This document shows positions 34,156-45,896 of a stretch of DNA of 64,000 bases, one piece after another. Below the pieces are notes generated by a model. It worked only from the letters and a program-made list of their open reading frames with translations, did no database searches and was not told the origin of the DNA. Origin of the DNA: Eopsaltria australis (Eukaryota; Chordata; Aves; Passeriformes; Petroicidae). The DNA lies in NCBI GenBank assembly GCA_034509425.1, contig JAVTVJ010001167.1, forward strand, positions 310,001 to 374,000, written 5' to 3'. Numbering within the stretch: position 1 is the stretch's first letter; each line of letters starts with the position of its first letter. Made by a program: the position numbers and the translations under genes.

Positions 34156-35306
34156 CAAGAGATGTGTGGTTTGTTTGTGGAGGGTTTGGAAAACCCTCTG
34201 GAGCTCCTTTGCATGTATCTGCAATCCTCAGGCATACTTGTCTGACTGTCCTAGCTGCTCAGTTAAAGGTCAAACTCTTGGAGGTTTCCCAGCGTATATC
34301 GTCTACCGCGATTATTTTTTCCATATTAAAAAAAAATTACTAGATTTCTCAGTAATGTTTAATTATTTTCCAGTTTGTTTAAGCTCTTGTGGAGAGATCT
34401 ATGTTTGCACTGGTGGGCCAGAGCAGCGTGTCCCACTGGAGCTGCCTCTAGCACTGGGGAAGGACTTTTTTTTTTTTTTTTTAAATTCCTTAAACACGAT
34501 TTGAATCTCGAGTGTGACAGTCTGACGAGGGGAAATACTGCACCAGAACATTTGCTTGTGGTTTTTGCTCTGCTCTCCCTCCCTTTCCCTGTGCGTGCCT
34601 GCGAGAGAGGGAGAGGAAGGGTTTGTGTGGAGGGAGGGGGAGGCATCAGCCAAAATTTTCCAGCGGGGAGCTGCTGGGGCTTGGCACGCCCAATGAGCCA
34701 GCTCCGTGCTGGGATATTTAGAGGGAGGTGGAATAGCTCAAACTGGGGTAACTGGAGTGTCTCGACAGGAGTAGCTCTCTCTGCTTCTCTTATAGTGGCT
34801 TTTCCTCTGACCCTCTCTCCCCCCATCATCACCTCCAGCTGATGTGGAGCTTTCCTTGATCCCAAGTGGTTTTGTGTTTGGGACAGGTGATGAGAAAAAT
34901 GGTTGTCACTGTGGGATGGGGAAGGAGGTTCCTGTAAGGAAGGAAGGCACCAGCTCTGGTGACCACCCCAAGGTGGATGGTACCACACACAATTCAGCTT
35001 GGACAAGATTACAGGAAAGGCTGCTTACCTCATTACCCCAAAGATTATTTAGAGCAAGGAGTCACAGTCAAAGGAATGAACTTTCTAGGACTGACTCATC
35101 CACTTTGCTCCTCTCTGGCAGGGCAGAGTGGGTGGGGATGTCCCCAGAGATGCTCCCAAAGTGTGACGGTGTCCTTGGACTTGGAGCAGTGGCTTCACCC
35201 CAGCTGCTTGCCTGGTTTCCAGAGCTACAGGATCTGTAGTCAAGCTTGTGGCCCTTGGGCTCCAGCAAACTTGAAGGGGCATAGCACCTATGCTGGGCCA
35301 TGTTTG
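32131..35306. other. Intron 1, unique sequence
   Basis: No gene seen. T-runs at 34129-34156 and 34466-34482. ORFs of up to 215 codons on both strands are antiparallel shadows of GC-rich DNA with no recognisable domain. Confidence 0.4.
34129..34156 (+). repeat. Poly-T tract
   Basis: A nearly pure run of about 25 T bases ending in 'caagag'. Acceptor-like in form (poly-T then CAAG) but with no exon recognised behind it. Confidence 0.85.
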
Positions 35307-35367
35307 TGGTTGGAATTGATGAACTTAAAGGTCTTTTCCAACCTGAGTAATTCTATGACTCTATTGT
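35307..35367 (+). repeat. CR1 LINE 3' tip
   Basis: Only the last about 60 bases: 'gtggttggaattgatg', 'aacttaaaggtcttttcc', 'aacctgagtaattctatgac' and 'tctattg'. Confidence 0.8.
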
Positions 35368-36678
35368 ACAGCCCTGGGAGAATCCAGGAAATCCCGTTCT
35401 GTTTTGAGGTATCGGTTTGGGTTTAGTGTCCAAAGGGAGTCAGGGTTTGCTGGCGTGACCCTTTGGGTAGTGCAGGGCCACAGATTTCCCCTTGGCAGTT
35501 CCATGCCTGCTGCCTGTTCAAACTGGGCCATCTGCACCTAATTAGGGCAGGGTTTTCTTCCAAGAAGCTCATTCTTGAATGAATTCTGTTGAAAGGTGTG
35601 TGCTCATTGCAGGTCCTCCCAGGCCATTCCTGGGAAGAGCCTCCAACAAGAGATACCCCATCACCCATCCAGTTACTTAACCTTTACTCCATTCACTTCC
35701 CCACTGGGCTACCCCAGCTCTCCCAGCCCCCTTCCTTAAACACCAAAAGAATTAAAACGTCAGATCTGCCCCCCCACCCTGCCCCCATCCCGATTTCCGT
35801 TGCTGTGCTCTATAACTGGATAGCAGTGATGTACCCACGAAGGAATGCCGGGAACCGCTGCAGTTCGGGATCTTCTCCCGGCCCACGGAAACTCCGCATT
35901 CTTGGGCCAGCTTGCGGCACGCCAGCGCATTCCTGCTCCATGAGGTGGAAGCAATACTGGTAGTGTGAGCTGTGATTTCTGCGGCTGGGGTGGGGAAGCG
36001 CCGCTTTAAAAAGCCTCTTAATTATATTCTTTCTCAGCAACGCATCAGCGCCGTTTTTAGCCCATTACGAACGCTGCGATTTCTCTCTTAAATCAGCCCA
36101 TTTGCTGATTGACCCAGTTCTGCTTCTTGTACTTTTTTTGCCATTACAAAATGTTCTATTTTCAGGCACTTCGCAGCCCTTGAAGAAGAAGGAAGGAGGG
36201 GGGGGATAAGGAGCCCAGTCCTGTTTCATCCCCGTCTCCTCGCTCGCCTGTGGATGGCGGCGTCCAGTTCTTCACCTGGAAGCACAGATACAAAGCAAGT
36301 CCTAGCACAGCCTGGTTGTAGCTGCTGCTTTGGACTTCTCCCTAATTCCCTAATTTCCTGTGCCGGCAGGATGTGCCCTGAACTGTTCTGTGGCTGTCCA
36401 GCATCCGTCCCTCGCTGGCACCCAGGATCACAGCTGTGCCCTTGGCTCACCAGGAGCCAGGAGCAGAAGGGTGCAGCTCCCTCACCCACTGTGCTGGAAA
36501 AAACTGGGAGCTCAGGATGGGGAGGAGATGTGGGGGTGCTCATGGAGGCCATGAGGGGCTATGCAAAACCCTCCATCTAAGGAGAAGAGATGAATTGAAT
36601 TTGCCACGTGAGTACAGAGGTGGGAGCGAGGTTTTCACCTCTCCTTTTGAATTTCTCACAAGGATTTTTTTCTGGCAA
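35368..36678. other. Intron 1, unique sequence
   Basis: No gene seen; contains the block at 35950-36170 and a G-run near 36197-36205. Confidence 0.4.
35950..36170. other. Candidate conserved non-coding block
   Basis: Repeat-free sequence with kept CpGs among AT-rich words: 'gcctcttaattatattc', 'caacgcatcagcgccg', 'cccattacgaacgctgcg', 'catttgctgattgaccc'. Composition only. Confidence 0.28.
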
Positions 36679-36847
36679 GCATTAGAATGGGCTGCCCAGG
36701 GCAGTGGTGGAGTCCCCATGCCTGGAGGGATTTAAAAGCCCTGTGGATGTGGCACTTGGGGACGTGGGTTAATGGTGGGCTTGGCAGTGCTGGGGAAATC
36801 GTTGCCCTCGATCTTGGAGTGCTTTTCCAACCTAAATGATTCTGTTA
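36679..36847 (+). repeat. CR1 LINE 3' end
   Basis: 'gaatgggctgcccaggg', 'cagtggtggagtcccc', 'gtggatgtggcacttgggg', 'tgcttttccaacctaaatg', 'attctgttaatc'. It belongs to the classical chicken-type CR1 3' end rather than the 'ccagagaagctgtgg' type. Confidence 0.9.
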
Positions 36848-38142
36848 ATCATCACCCCCCCAGCAGGGAAGGATGGGAGTGCTCTTCCCTCCACATCTTT
36901 TAATAAATTCCCTTGCAGCAAGCCCAGGCTTAGGGAAGATGTGGCTGCAGATTAGGAGAGGACCAGCTGCTGGAGACACTAATCTGGAGGGTGACAGACC
37001 TGCTGGGTTTGTGATCAATACGACTGGGTGTTGTTTATCGTGATTCCTCCCCTTATCCTTAGACCTGTGAGTCTGAGCCCTGCTGTGCCCAGCAGCTACT
37101 CACCCTCATTTAAATGCTGATGAACTTGAATGGAAAGTTGATTGGTCTGGTTTGCATATTAAGCAGCAGTTCCTTGGAGGAAGATGTAAGCTGTGGCCCT
37201 TACCAAAGATGTGGCAAGTCCGGGTCTCTTTGGACAGGGGAATAACACAGTGAATAAAAGACGCCCCACCTGGGGAATAAATCTGTGTTAGTCCCTGTCA
37301 GCAGGTAGTGCTCTGGGAGAAGTACTTGTGTTTGGGGGAATGATTAAGGAAACTCAGTCATTTAGTTTATCCAGGAGGACACAAGGAATTGATCCATCCA
37401 TATATAAATAACCGACGTGGGCGCTCTCAGCAGAGGGCGGTAGCCGGTTTTAGAAACTCAAAGGGTTGGAAATGGATGCTGGAGACGTTCAGGCTGGAGA
37501 TGGGGTTTGGGATTTTAGCTTGTGGTGTGATTAACCTCTGCAGCAGCTTATGAGGGACTTGGGTGGACCCTGCAGGAGGTTTAATTTGGGAATGTCGGCT
37601 TCCGCAGGGTCCCTGATGGAGATGCTGCAGGCCAGGGTGCAGGGCTCCCGAAATGTAAAATTCTCTTTCCTCTCCTAATTCAGTCAGTCAGAATAAATGA
37701 CCACAGTCCAGCCCTTTCTGACCCTCGCACTGATGAATCTGTGAATAATCTCATAGTGGGGGTTTTTGCTGGGTTTGTTTCTCATATCTCTGTCTCTCCC
37801 CAGACCTGCAGCATTTCTTCCCTGGGCTCCCGCCTTGTCTCAGGATGCACATTCTGAAAATACCGATCCCTTTTCAGGGAGAAGACGGGATGTTCCAGCC
37901 TCGTGGCAGGCCCTTAGGTTACCTGGCAGTGGCTGTGATCTCTCTTTACTTCCTCCCTATGAAGTTCCCTTTATGCAGTGCCTGGAGGGAGCTTTCTTGG
38001 CGCTCTGAACTCAGCTGTGCGTGTTCCAGACAGGTCGCACTCTTTTCCCAAGCAGATCAATAACGGGGCTTTCAGTGGGGGTTTTGATCCCTTCAGCCAG
38101 GGAAGACACTCACTCAGAGTAAAAGGTGTTACAGGAGTCATC
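36848..38142. other. Intron 1, unique sequence
   Basis: No gene seen. It includes the CTCF-like motif at 37427-37442. Confidence 0.4.
37427..37442 (+). promoter_or_regulatory. CTCF-like motif
   Basis: TCAGCAGAGGGCGGTA matches the CTCF core CC(A/G)(C/G)(C/T)AG(A/G)(G/T)GGC except for T at the first position. Forward orientation. It sits in a CpG-containing stretch ('ccgacgtgggcgctctc'). Confidence 0.45.
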
Positions 38143-38285
38143 AAATCACAGAATCGTTTAGGCTGGAAAAACCCTGCAAGATCATAGAGTCCAACCCTCA
38201 GCACTGCCAAGGCCACCACTAACCCTTGTACCCAAGTGCCACAACCACAGGGTGACAATGCCCAAGGAGCCTGTCCCAATGCTGG
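38143..38285 (-). repeat. CR1 LINE 3' end, antisense
   Basis: 'aaatcacagaatcgtttagg', 'aagatcatagagtccaaccc', 'caaggccaccactaaccc', 'cccaagtgccacaacc'. Same subfamily type as the copy at 61535. Confidence 0.9.
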
Positions 38286-38869
38286 TCCTGGAAGCAGCAG
38301 GCTCACCTGGTGCTGCTGGCACCACCCTCATTCCCTAGGGATTGCCATTCCCCAGGGATTGCCCCGTGTGGGTGATGGTTGGAGCCAAGCACGTAGGCTC
38401 AGCTCACAGGGTTAATCTTGCGCAGTTGCAGCCTTTGTGAGGTGTGAAAAGATAAAACAAAGAAAATCCTGTCAGAAGGGCTCCATCCATCCCCCCTTCC
38501 TGGGCTATTCCTGGCCTGCAGTGATACCAGGGTGTATTTTTAGAGCCCTGGTCATGTGTTTGCTGTATCTGATGTGCTGCTGTGCCTCCTGCCCGCCTGG
38601 GCACAGGGGTGTGGGCTCCACCGACAGGTTCCTGTCCCTGCTCATGGATGGCTGGTTCAAAGAAAGTTAAAAACCAAAACCTTAAAGGGCTCTTAGCAAC
38701 CTGTTGGGTTTTTTAATTGGCCTGTGAAGACAGAAAAACTCCATTTGTAATAATGCATCCTGCAGTAATGTAGTGTAACCATACAGTGCAATACTTACAC
38801 TCTGTCTTGTAAACCTTCAGAACAATCTTTCCTTGCAAAACCAGTGCATTTATCCAAATGCAAACCTGT
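38286..38869. other. Intron 1, unique sequence
   Basis: No gene or repeat recognised. Confidence 0.4.
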
Positions 38870-38944
38870 AGAATCAGAGTTTAGGTTGGAAAAGACCTTT
38901 AAGATCATCAAGTCCACCTGCTGCCTTAGGCAACCAACACACTG
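38870..38944 (-). repeat. CR1 LINE 3' tip, antisense
   Basis: 'gaatcagagtttaggttgg', 'aaaagacctttaagatc', 'atcaagtccacctgctg'. Only about 75 bases. Confidence 0.8.
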
Positions 38945-40154
38945 TAAAACACTCACCTTTAGGTCACAAGCTGTCAACTATTTCCCGTGCTTATGTGGAT
39001 TTAGAAAACTGAAGAATGGGTCCTTCAGCTATTGAGAGGAATCTAAACTGTGCAACTTTCCCAGTTCAGAAAGAATCTCAGTACCCAAATTTGCATAGGC
39101 CAGTTATCAAAATGGGTAACATTCTAAAACATTATATGTGTGTGTATATATATATAATTTTTTTTCTTTTTTTATATGTATGCATATGTATATATGACCT
39201 AAATGCTCTCTTATCAAATACATGAAATCACTGGGATGGACACCCTGTTTTCTCCATGTAGAGTCTTACCTGCAGCTGCTATCTTACCTGTGCACACACA
39301 GAGATCTTTAGAGCCAGTGAGATACAATGATGTCAATACAGTGGCTATAAAACAGAATAAATCTGCTCAGAGTGATGGAAAATCATTCACAAATCACTGG
39401 GGAGGTCACACATTGCTGCCCTAGACAGGCTTCCCACATGCCAGACAGACAGACAGACAGGAGTAGGACATTTGCTCAGGAATCAGAAATGGGAAGGCAT
39501 CGCCCCAACCTTTGAGTTCTAACTCCTCTAAATCACATTCATATTGACTTGTTTAAAATACGGTGCAGGCAAAATCTGTTTCTCAAGAGTGACTTATGCT
39601 GGAGTTAAAAAACAGAAAGCAAATTTTGTCTGCCAGCAAGGAAAACTTGGATTGACTATTAAACCCAGGATTTTGTTGGCTAGCATTGTATCTGATTACA
39701 TGAAAGTGTGGGAGCTAATGCTTTCTAAAGCCATTTTTCCAGCCTTTCAGATGCTCTGTCGGATCACCTACTGTAGCTGTTGAGCAAGGCTCCCCTCCCC
39801 ACCAGCCCTGCACCTTCCAAACAAACCCTCATGCCTCAGGAAGCTCAGGAAAAGCACTTTTTGTCCTACTTGTTTGTTTTTAAGTAAACAGTGCTGTCTG
39901 TGTTGTTCTAGACAAAGGATCTTTAAAACAATTTCACTGAACTGCAAAGGAGGGGGAGAAACTTGTTGACTGTAAATTTCCAACTGGCTTCAGCTGCCAG
40001 AGGTGAGAAAGTGTCCCAGCAGGTGTGAATTATCCTGTTTTTGTTGAACAATAGGGAGCTGGAGCCAGAGTCCAGCTCAGCTGAGGAGGATCTGTGCACC
40101 TCTGTGTGGAGTGGAGCTTGACTTCATCTTTGCTGAAAATCCATGGGAAGATGT
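38945..40154. other. Intron 1, unique sequence with TA-rich tract
   Basis: No gene seen. Contains the TA-rich tract at 39135-39197 and a short (GACA)n run at 39443-39460. Confidence 0.4.
39135..39197. repeat. TA/TG-rich microsatellite
   Basis: Irregular alternation 'tgtgtgtatatatatat', T-run, then 'atatgtatgcatatgtatat'. Likely polymorphic and DNA-unwinding. Confidence 0.8.
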
Positions 40155-40538
40155 TCAGGGATTGTTTAGCTTGGAGAAGGTTCCAGGGAGACCTCAGAGC
40201 CCCTTCCAGTGCCTAAAGGGGCTCCAGGAGAGCTGGAGAGGGACTGAGGACAAAGGCTTGGGATGACAGGACAAAGGGGAATGGCTTCCCACTGCCAGAG
40301 GGCAGGGATAGATGAGATAGTGGGAAGGAATTCTTCCCTGTGAGGATGGGGAGGCCCTGGCACAGGGTGCCCAGAGAAGCTGTGACTACCCCTGGATCTC
40401 TGGAAGTGTCCAAGGCCAGGTTGGACAGGGCTTGGAGCAGCCTGGGACAGTGGAAGGTGTCCCTGCCCATGACAGGGAGTGCAGTGAGATGAGCTTTAAG
40501 GTCCCTTCCAATCCAAACCATTCTGTGATTCTGTGATA
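40155..40538 (+). repeat. CR1 LINE 3' fragment, long copy
   Basis: A 384-bp copy: 'tcagggattgtttagcttgg', 'aaaggggctccaggagagc', 'ggcagggatagatgagat', 'ggaaggaattcttccctg', ending 'ccattctgtgattctgtg' with two clear tail units. The well-kept tail suggests it is one of the younger copies. Confidence 0.95.
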
Positions 40539-42218
40539 CAGCCCTCCCTTGCTTTGTAGGGGCAGCATCAGTTGATGTGTGCAGGGCCCTCAAGAAGAAG
40601 AACAAGTGATGGAGATGTCCCTTGAAATGGTTAACTTTGAATTTTCTGAATGAGTGTTTTTATCTTTATCTTATTTGTAAAGTTACTGAAAATACCTCCT
40701 ATACAGACCCCTGGAAAGAGCATCGAGGTGACCTCTCTGTCCTTCTGCACTGGTGGTGCTGGGCCTGTTTGGACACATTTCTTTTCTGCTCTTAAACTCT
40801 TCCTGTGAAGCAGATTGTTCTGCCTCCTGGGTCCAGCACTTGGGTGCCCTTTTTGCAAACAAATTTTCCCTGATGTATGAAACCTATGCTCCTTCCACCA
40901 CTTTGCCCTGAGCCCTCATTTTCTGGAAGCCAAGCTGCCATTGCAAGAGAAGGGAAAGTCCCTGGGAGCTGTGGTTTCTGCAGGACACCTGGGGCTGTGG
41001 GTGGGAGAGTGAGGGAACTGCACTTCCCTGCCTGAACTGGAAATTATCCTGTGGGAGCTCTGAATTTCACTCCCATGGTGAAATAGTTGCCTTGCTCTCC
41101 TGTGTGACAGCACACTTGGCAACAGGGAGGTCTGGGCCAAAGCACAGGTTTTGTTTTGGTGCAGTTTTGCAGTGAGGATGATGAAGATCTGTGACACACT
41201 TTGCTGGAGGTCACCAGCGTTCAGGTGGCTGAGATGATGATAGCTGGGGAGGATTAGCAAAGTTTGGGTTGATACTGTGAACATGCTGTTTATTTTGGGA
41301 AATTCAACAACAAGGTGAGATGTTTGATTATCCAGTTTATCCCCTGGGCTGGGATTTGTTGATGAAATACAGGTTTCATCAAGGAGGTGCTACGGGCAAA
41401 ACCTGAGATCTAAAGCAAGTTGCTGGTCGCTGAGGATCTGTGTTTTCATACAGTGACAGAGGTGTTTGCTGCCTTCTTCCCTGCCTGTCCTCTGCCAGCA
41501 CTGAGGGTTTTCTTGAGCTCTGAACATGCAGGTGATGTGATTCTCTGAGATGGTGTGGGGCTGGTGGTGGGTTTCTCTTGGTGTGATGTGTGTGGCGAGT
41601 GCTGAACCAGGTTTTGGGCAATGCAAGGCAGCTCCAGCTCTCCAGAGCTCTGTGATCAGGGTGGGCTCTGTGTGTTCTGCACTGAGAGGGGGACACTGAT
41701 CTGGTGGGCTTGGTTTGGACATTCCTAAAATAATGGTCAATCAGATGAGTCCTGTCTTCCCACCTCAGCTCAAAGGGCACAGCACTATCATAAAACAAAT
41801 GTTTTTTAGGGTGTACAGAACTGAGGCTCTGATTCAAAAGTGCAGCAAGGTTTACTTTCCTGTTGCTGGCTCTCGGGTGAGGTTTTGGTGCCTGTCGGTG
41901 TTGAAGTTTCATGGGAGTTGTTGCCACAGCTTTGATCCCTGCAGTGGGCTGCAATCACCTCCCCAGAGCTTGGGGTTTTTTGCTTTCCCTTTAAGGCCTC
42001 ACCCCATGTACTGTGAAGGTGCCCAGGGCATGACAGTAGCCACAAAGCTTGTGAAACAGGCCAGGAAGAAATGACAAACACGTCCTTACTCAGCATCACA
42101 CGTTGGCTGATCAGATGCTGCTGCTCGTGTCAGCAGCCCCAGCTTCTCACAGAACTTTGGGGAAATGTGCCTGGCAAAGACACCCAGAGAGTCCCCAGCA
42201 TCAGACTATAGCAAAGGT
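40539..42218. other. Intron 1, unique sequence
   Basis: No gene or repeat recognised. Confidence 0.4.
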
Positions 42219-42410
42219 CAGACACTGGCACAGCTGCCCAGGGCACTGGGGGAGTCACCAGCCCTGGAAGGATTTAAAAGATGTGTGGATGTGGCACTTG
42301 AGATGTGGTTTAATGGTGGCCTTGTCTGTGCTGGGTTAATGGCTGGACTGAATCTTAAAGGTCTTTTCAAATCTAAATGATCCTTCTTTTTAAACCTAAA
42401 TGATCCTTTA
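42219..42410 (+). repeat. CR1 LINE 3' end
   Basis: 'gcccagggcactgggg', 'gtgtggatgtggcacttg', 'gtgctgggttaatgg', 'aaaggtcttttcaaatc', and a doubled end 'taaatgatccttc' / 'taaatgatccttt'. Confidence 0.88.
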
Positions 42411-45400
42411 GGAGGAGGCTGGAAGATAGACTCCAATGTGAAAGGCTGGGAGACTTCTGGGGGAGAAACAGCACAGAGAAGTCACAGCCCCATTTACCTG
42501 GATAATCCCAAAGGAGTCAAACTTCCCTGCTCAGGAGAAGGAGATGGGTCTGGGTCTCCTCATCCCACCTGGAGCACCCCACTTTGGAGGGCACTGCTGT
42601 GGGAAAGGCACTGCAGAAGTGCTCTGATGTTCCCAATGAATAATGCAGGAATGCTGAGCAAGCAGTACAGGATTTGGAAAGATGTTTTATCTTTAGAAGC
42701 AAGGACACTTCATTAATCTCCTTGAATAATGCCAAGCCATAAATTATATTGGTAATAGACATATCTACGTAATGAAAAGTAGCTTCACTTGGTCTTTACA
42801 TGAAGAGAGGCTGGAAGCAACTGTGGTTTCAGGCAGCCCCATCAGAAATTGTGTGCTGAGAGTTAGGGATGGAAGGACCCAGCTGTGTCCAGAGCCACCT
42901 TTGTGTCCTGCCACATCATGGCCAGTGTCTCTTCCACAGCATCATGGAAAATGAAAATCAAACAAAAAAAAGGTCAAGAAAGTGGCTGGGACTTGCAAGG
43001 AACTTGCCTTGCTTCCAGCATCTGAAAATATTAAAACCAGCAGCCCATGAAGTCCAGACCACAACAGAATTTAGAGGCTGTGGTGCAAGTATCCAGGAAA
43101 CTGGGTTTGTATGGTAAGGCCACAGATCTGTAACCCAATAATCCCCAGCACTGGGAGAGCTGGGAGTGGGTTTGCACTGCACTGTGGTGAAGCTGTTTGG
43201 CCAGGCTGGAGAAACAGACCTTTTATTTTAAGAGCTAGGGGGAAAGAAAAACCTCCTTGAATGCAAACTTTGCACAGCACACAGCAGCTGCTGGGGCTTT
43301 GGGTACTTCTGATTCAATGGATTTACCCAGAGAGTGCCTCAAACAAAATAAAAGTAGAAGTGTTTTCAGAGGTTGTTTTGTTTTCATCCAACATTTGAAC
43401 GCTGTTTTCCTCTCTCAAATCCCAAACCACCCACGTCCCTTTGCTACTTTTGCATTCCTGTCTTCGGGTAGGTGGTTTTTGGTCCATGGCTGGAAGGGAT
43501 GAGTGGCTGTAGGAGCAATTTTGGCTGATGGGCACCTATGTTAACCTGAGCAGGGAGGCTGCTTCCCAATCCCATCAGCACTGGAACACCAGTGGTGGGT
43601 GACACTGTGGCCAGCAATCCAGGGGACCTCCTGGATGTCACCCACCTGGAGGCAGATCTGAGCCTCAAGAGAGATGATTCTCCACTGCCTCGTTCCTTGC
43701 ACTAGTGATAGTTGGGCTGGTTGGGGGTGAGGGGATGGTTTTTTGAACCCAATTCTGATTTGTTTGGTGTAGTGGAAAATCATTGGGATAGGGAGCAGTG
43801 GGAGATGTTCACCTTGATGTCAAGGAGGACAGCAGGGCCGGAAGAGCTCTGACTTTGCCACTCATCTTTCACTAACAAGGTCTCCTGCCACACCTGCTAA
43901 TGGTGCAGGAAGCTTTAAACTCCTGTAAAAATTACTTGAAAGAGAGGAAAGGCCAGGCTGAGGGTAAAGGGAATGCTGGCAAGCTCCAGCCTTGCAGCTC
44001 CATGGCTTTTGCAGCTGGATCTGTCCATCCCTGTCAGCTCCTGCAAGGAGGAATCCTCACTGCATGTGCTGAGCTCTTGGTATGGTGGAGGAGAAAAGAC
44101 ACTTGGAAGTCATGCAGGGAGTGAAAGTCCTCTGGGACACTGGGAGAAAATCTATTCTATTCTATTCTGTTCTGTTCTGTTCTGTTCTGTTCTGTTCTAT
44201 TCCACTCTGTCTTGCATTCAGCATCCTGATCCCGTCCAGGTTGGTGACAGGGGCAGGCACTGTGTGACACAGAGGGGCAGGACAGGGACTGCAGGTAGTG
44301 CCAACACTGGGGTTCAGCAGCTCCCTGGCAGCTGCATCCCAGGAAGAGCAGCAAGATGCTTCTCCCAGCCTTTGTGCCACTGCCCCGGGAGCCGATTGGG
44401 TTTCACCCTGAAATAACTTCCTTCTGCAAACTCTGGTGGCTGTTATAAGGTCTGAAAGTTGAGCATGGCCTCACATTGGTTGCTTTATCAAGCCAGGAAT
44501 TTACTGCAACTCTGGTCTCTCCCCAAAAACTGTTTTCCAAGTTTTTCCCAAGGGTACGTGGTGTGAGTGGGAAGCCAGGGCTTCTCACCACCTTCCCCAG
44601 CTCCTCCCTGTGCTGTGAGCTGGCCCTGCTGAAGCTGGGGTGCTTTTATGCTCTGAACCAATTGTCGGGATCTGATGGAGAAGCATCTCTGGGAATAACG
44701 CTCCCTCCTGCTGTGTTTCCATATAAAACCCTCAGTGTTTACTTTGCAGCTTTCCTTGTCACACTGCTCCACACTGAGAGTTGCAGTTTGTTGTCCAGTG
44801 TCTGTATGTGCATATTCCACAGGGCAAGGAGGCTGTGGAAAGTGCCAGGGCAGGGAATTTGTTCCTGGTGCCCAACTTTCTGCCTGTAACAAGTCCCTTG
44901 CTGTGTTGCTGCTTGTGAAGTGGCCCAGAGGAGGAGCAGAGGCTTTGCAAGCATTACCTGTGTGTGTGCCTGTCTTTAACCGATTGCCAGAGAGCTGCAG
45001 CCTCTGATTTCCCTCTGTTTGAGACATTTCCCTTCCTAATACCAGGAGGAGACACAGTGGGAAGGTGGAGGAGGCAGAGGATGTAAAACCCAAAATCCTG
45101 AATTTTGCCTTCACACCACGCAAAGAGAATTGTAAACCTGAAGTGCCTCAGCAGTTGCAGGAATCCTTTTGAGTTGGGAGCTTCACTTTTCCTGTGGGGA
45201 ACTGGGATGTAAACCTCCCCCTGCCATGGAGGTTGCAGGTGTAGTGCTGAGTGGGATGATGCTGCTGCTGTATCATGACACAGTTAAGCCCTTCCCAGGC
45301 TCTTCTGAGCTGGCTGGGTGCAGTTTGCACCTCTCCAGACATTGCTGGAGGTATTCAGCAATCGGGTCTTTCTGCAGGATTTGCCTGCAGCTGAGCCCAG

Positions 45401-45423
45401 CTGCATGGAATTGCATGAGGATG
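42411..45423. other. Intron 1, unique sequence
   Basis: No gene seen apart from the microsatellite at 44150-44206. A 211-codon antisense ORF at 44488-45123 has no recognisable domain. Confidence 0.4.
44150..44206 (+). repeat. Pentanucleotide microsatellite (TCTGT/TCTAT)n
   Basis: About eleven units: TCTAT x3, TCTGT x6, TCTAT, then decaying to TCCAC. The same unit occurs in inverted orientation at 45421-45459. Confidence 0.9.
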
Positions 45424-45459
45424 GAATGGAATGAAATAGAATAGAACAGAACAGAACAG
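45421..45459 (-). repeat. Pentanucleotide microsatellite, inverted unit
   Basis: On the + strand it reads ATGGA units decaying into ATAGA and ACAGA; the reverse complement is TCTGT x3, TCTAT x2 and TCCAT, the same series as the array at 44150-44206. It directly precedes the CR1 at 45474. Confidence 0.88.
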
Positions 45460-45473
45460 ATTATTTCAGTTAG

Positions 45474-45735
45474 AAGGACAAGGATTAATGGCTTTAAAGG
45501 AAAAGAGGTTTGGATTAGATAACAGGAAGAATTTCTTCGTAATGAGGGTGATGAGGCACTGGATCAGCTTGCCCAGAGAAGCTGTGGCTGCCCCATCCCT
45601 GACAGTGTCCAAGGCCAGGTTGGACAGAGCTTGGAGCAACCTGGGATAGTGGAAGGTGTCCCTGCCCATGGCAGGGGGTGGAACTGGATCGTCTTTAATG
45701 TCCCTTCCAACCCAAAAAAAGTCTGTGAATCTATG
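45474..45735 (+). repeat. CR1 LINE 3' fragment
   Basis: 'aaggacaaggattaatggc', 'ggtttggattagataacagg', 'aagaatttcttcgtaatgag', 'gggatagtggaaggtgtcc', ending 'gtctgtgaatctatg'. An A-run (aaaaaaa) replaces part of the usual 'ccaaaccattc'. Confidence 0.92.
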
Positions 45736-45752
45736 TTTTCTTTATCAAGTCA

Positions 45753-45896
45753 GTGGTAAGACACTGGGACAGGTTTCCCAGAGAGGTGATTGATGCCCCA
45801 AACTTGTCAGTGTTGAGAAGACAGCTGGAAAATGCCCTTAACAATATTCTTTTAATTTTGATCATCCCTGAATGGATCAGGCTGTTGGACCCCAGC
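45753..45896 (+). repeat. CR1-like fragment, second subfamily
   Basis: 'gacactgggacaggtttcc', 'gaggtgattgatgcccc', 'gtgttgagaagacagctgg', 'atggatcaggctgttggac'. It is a diverged older CR1 type lying in the same orientation just after the copy at 45474, so one may have inserted beside the other. Confidence 0.65.

Noticed and set aside
34359..35006. A 215-codon minus-strand ORF, with a + strand ORF opposite it
   Set aside because: Antiparallel shadow ORFs in GC-rich DNA, with a poly-Lys run from the T tract at 34466; no domain.
44488..45123. A 211-codon minus-strand ORF
   Set aside because: No recognisable domain, no homologue that I know, and no splice context.
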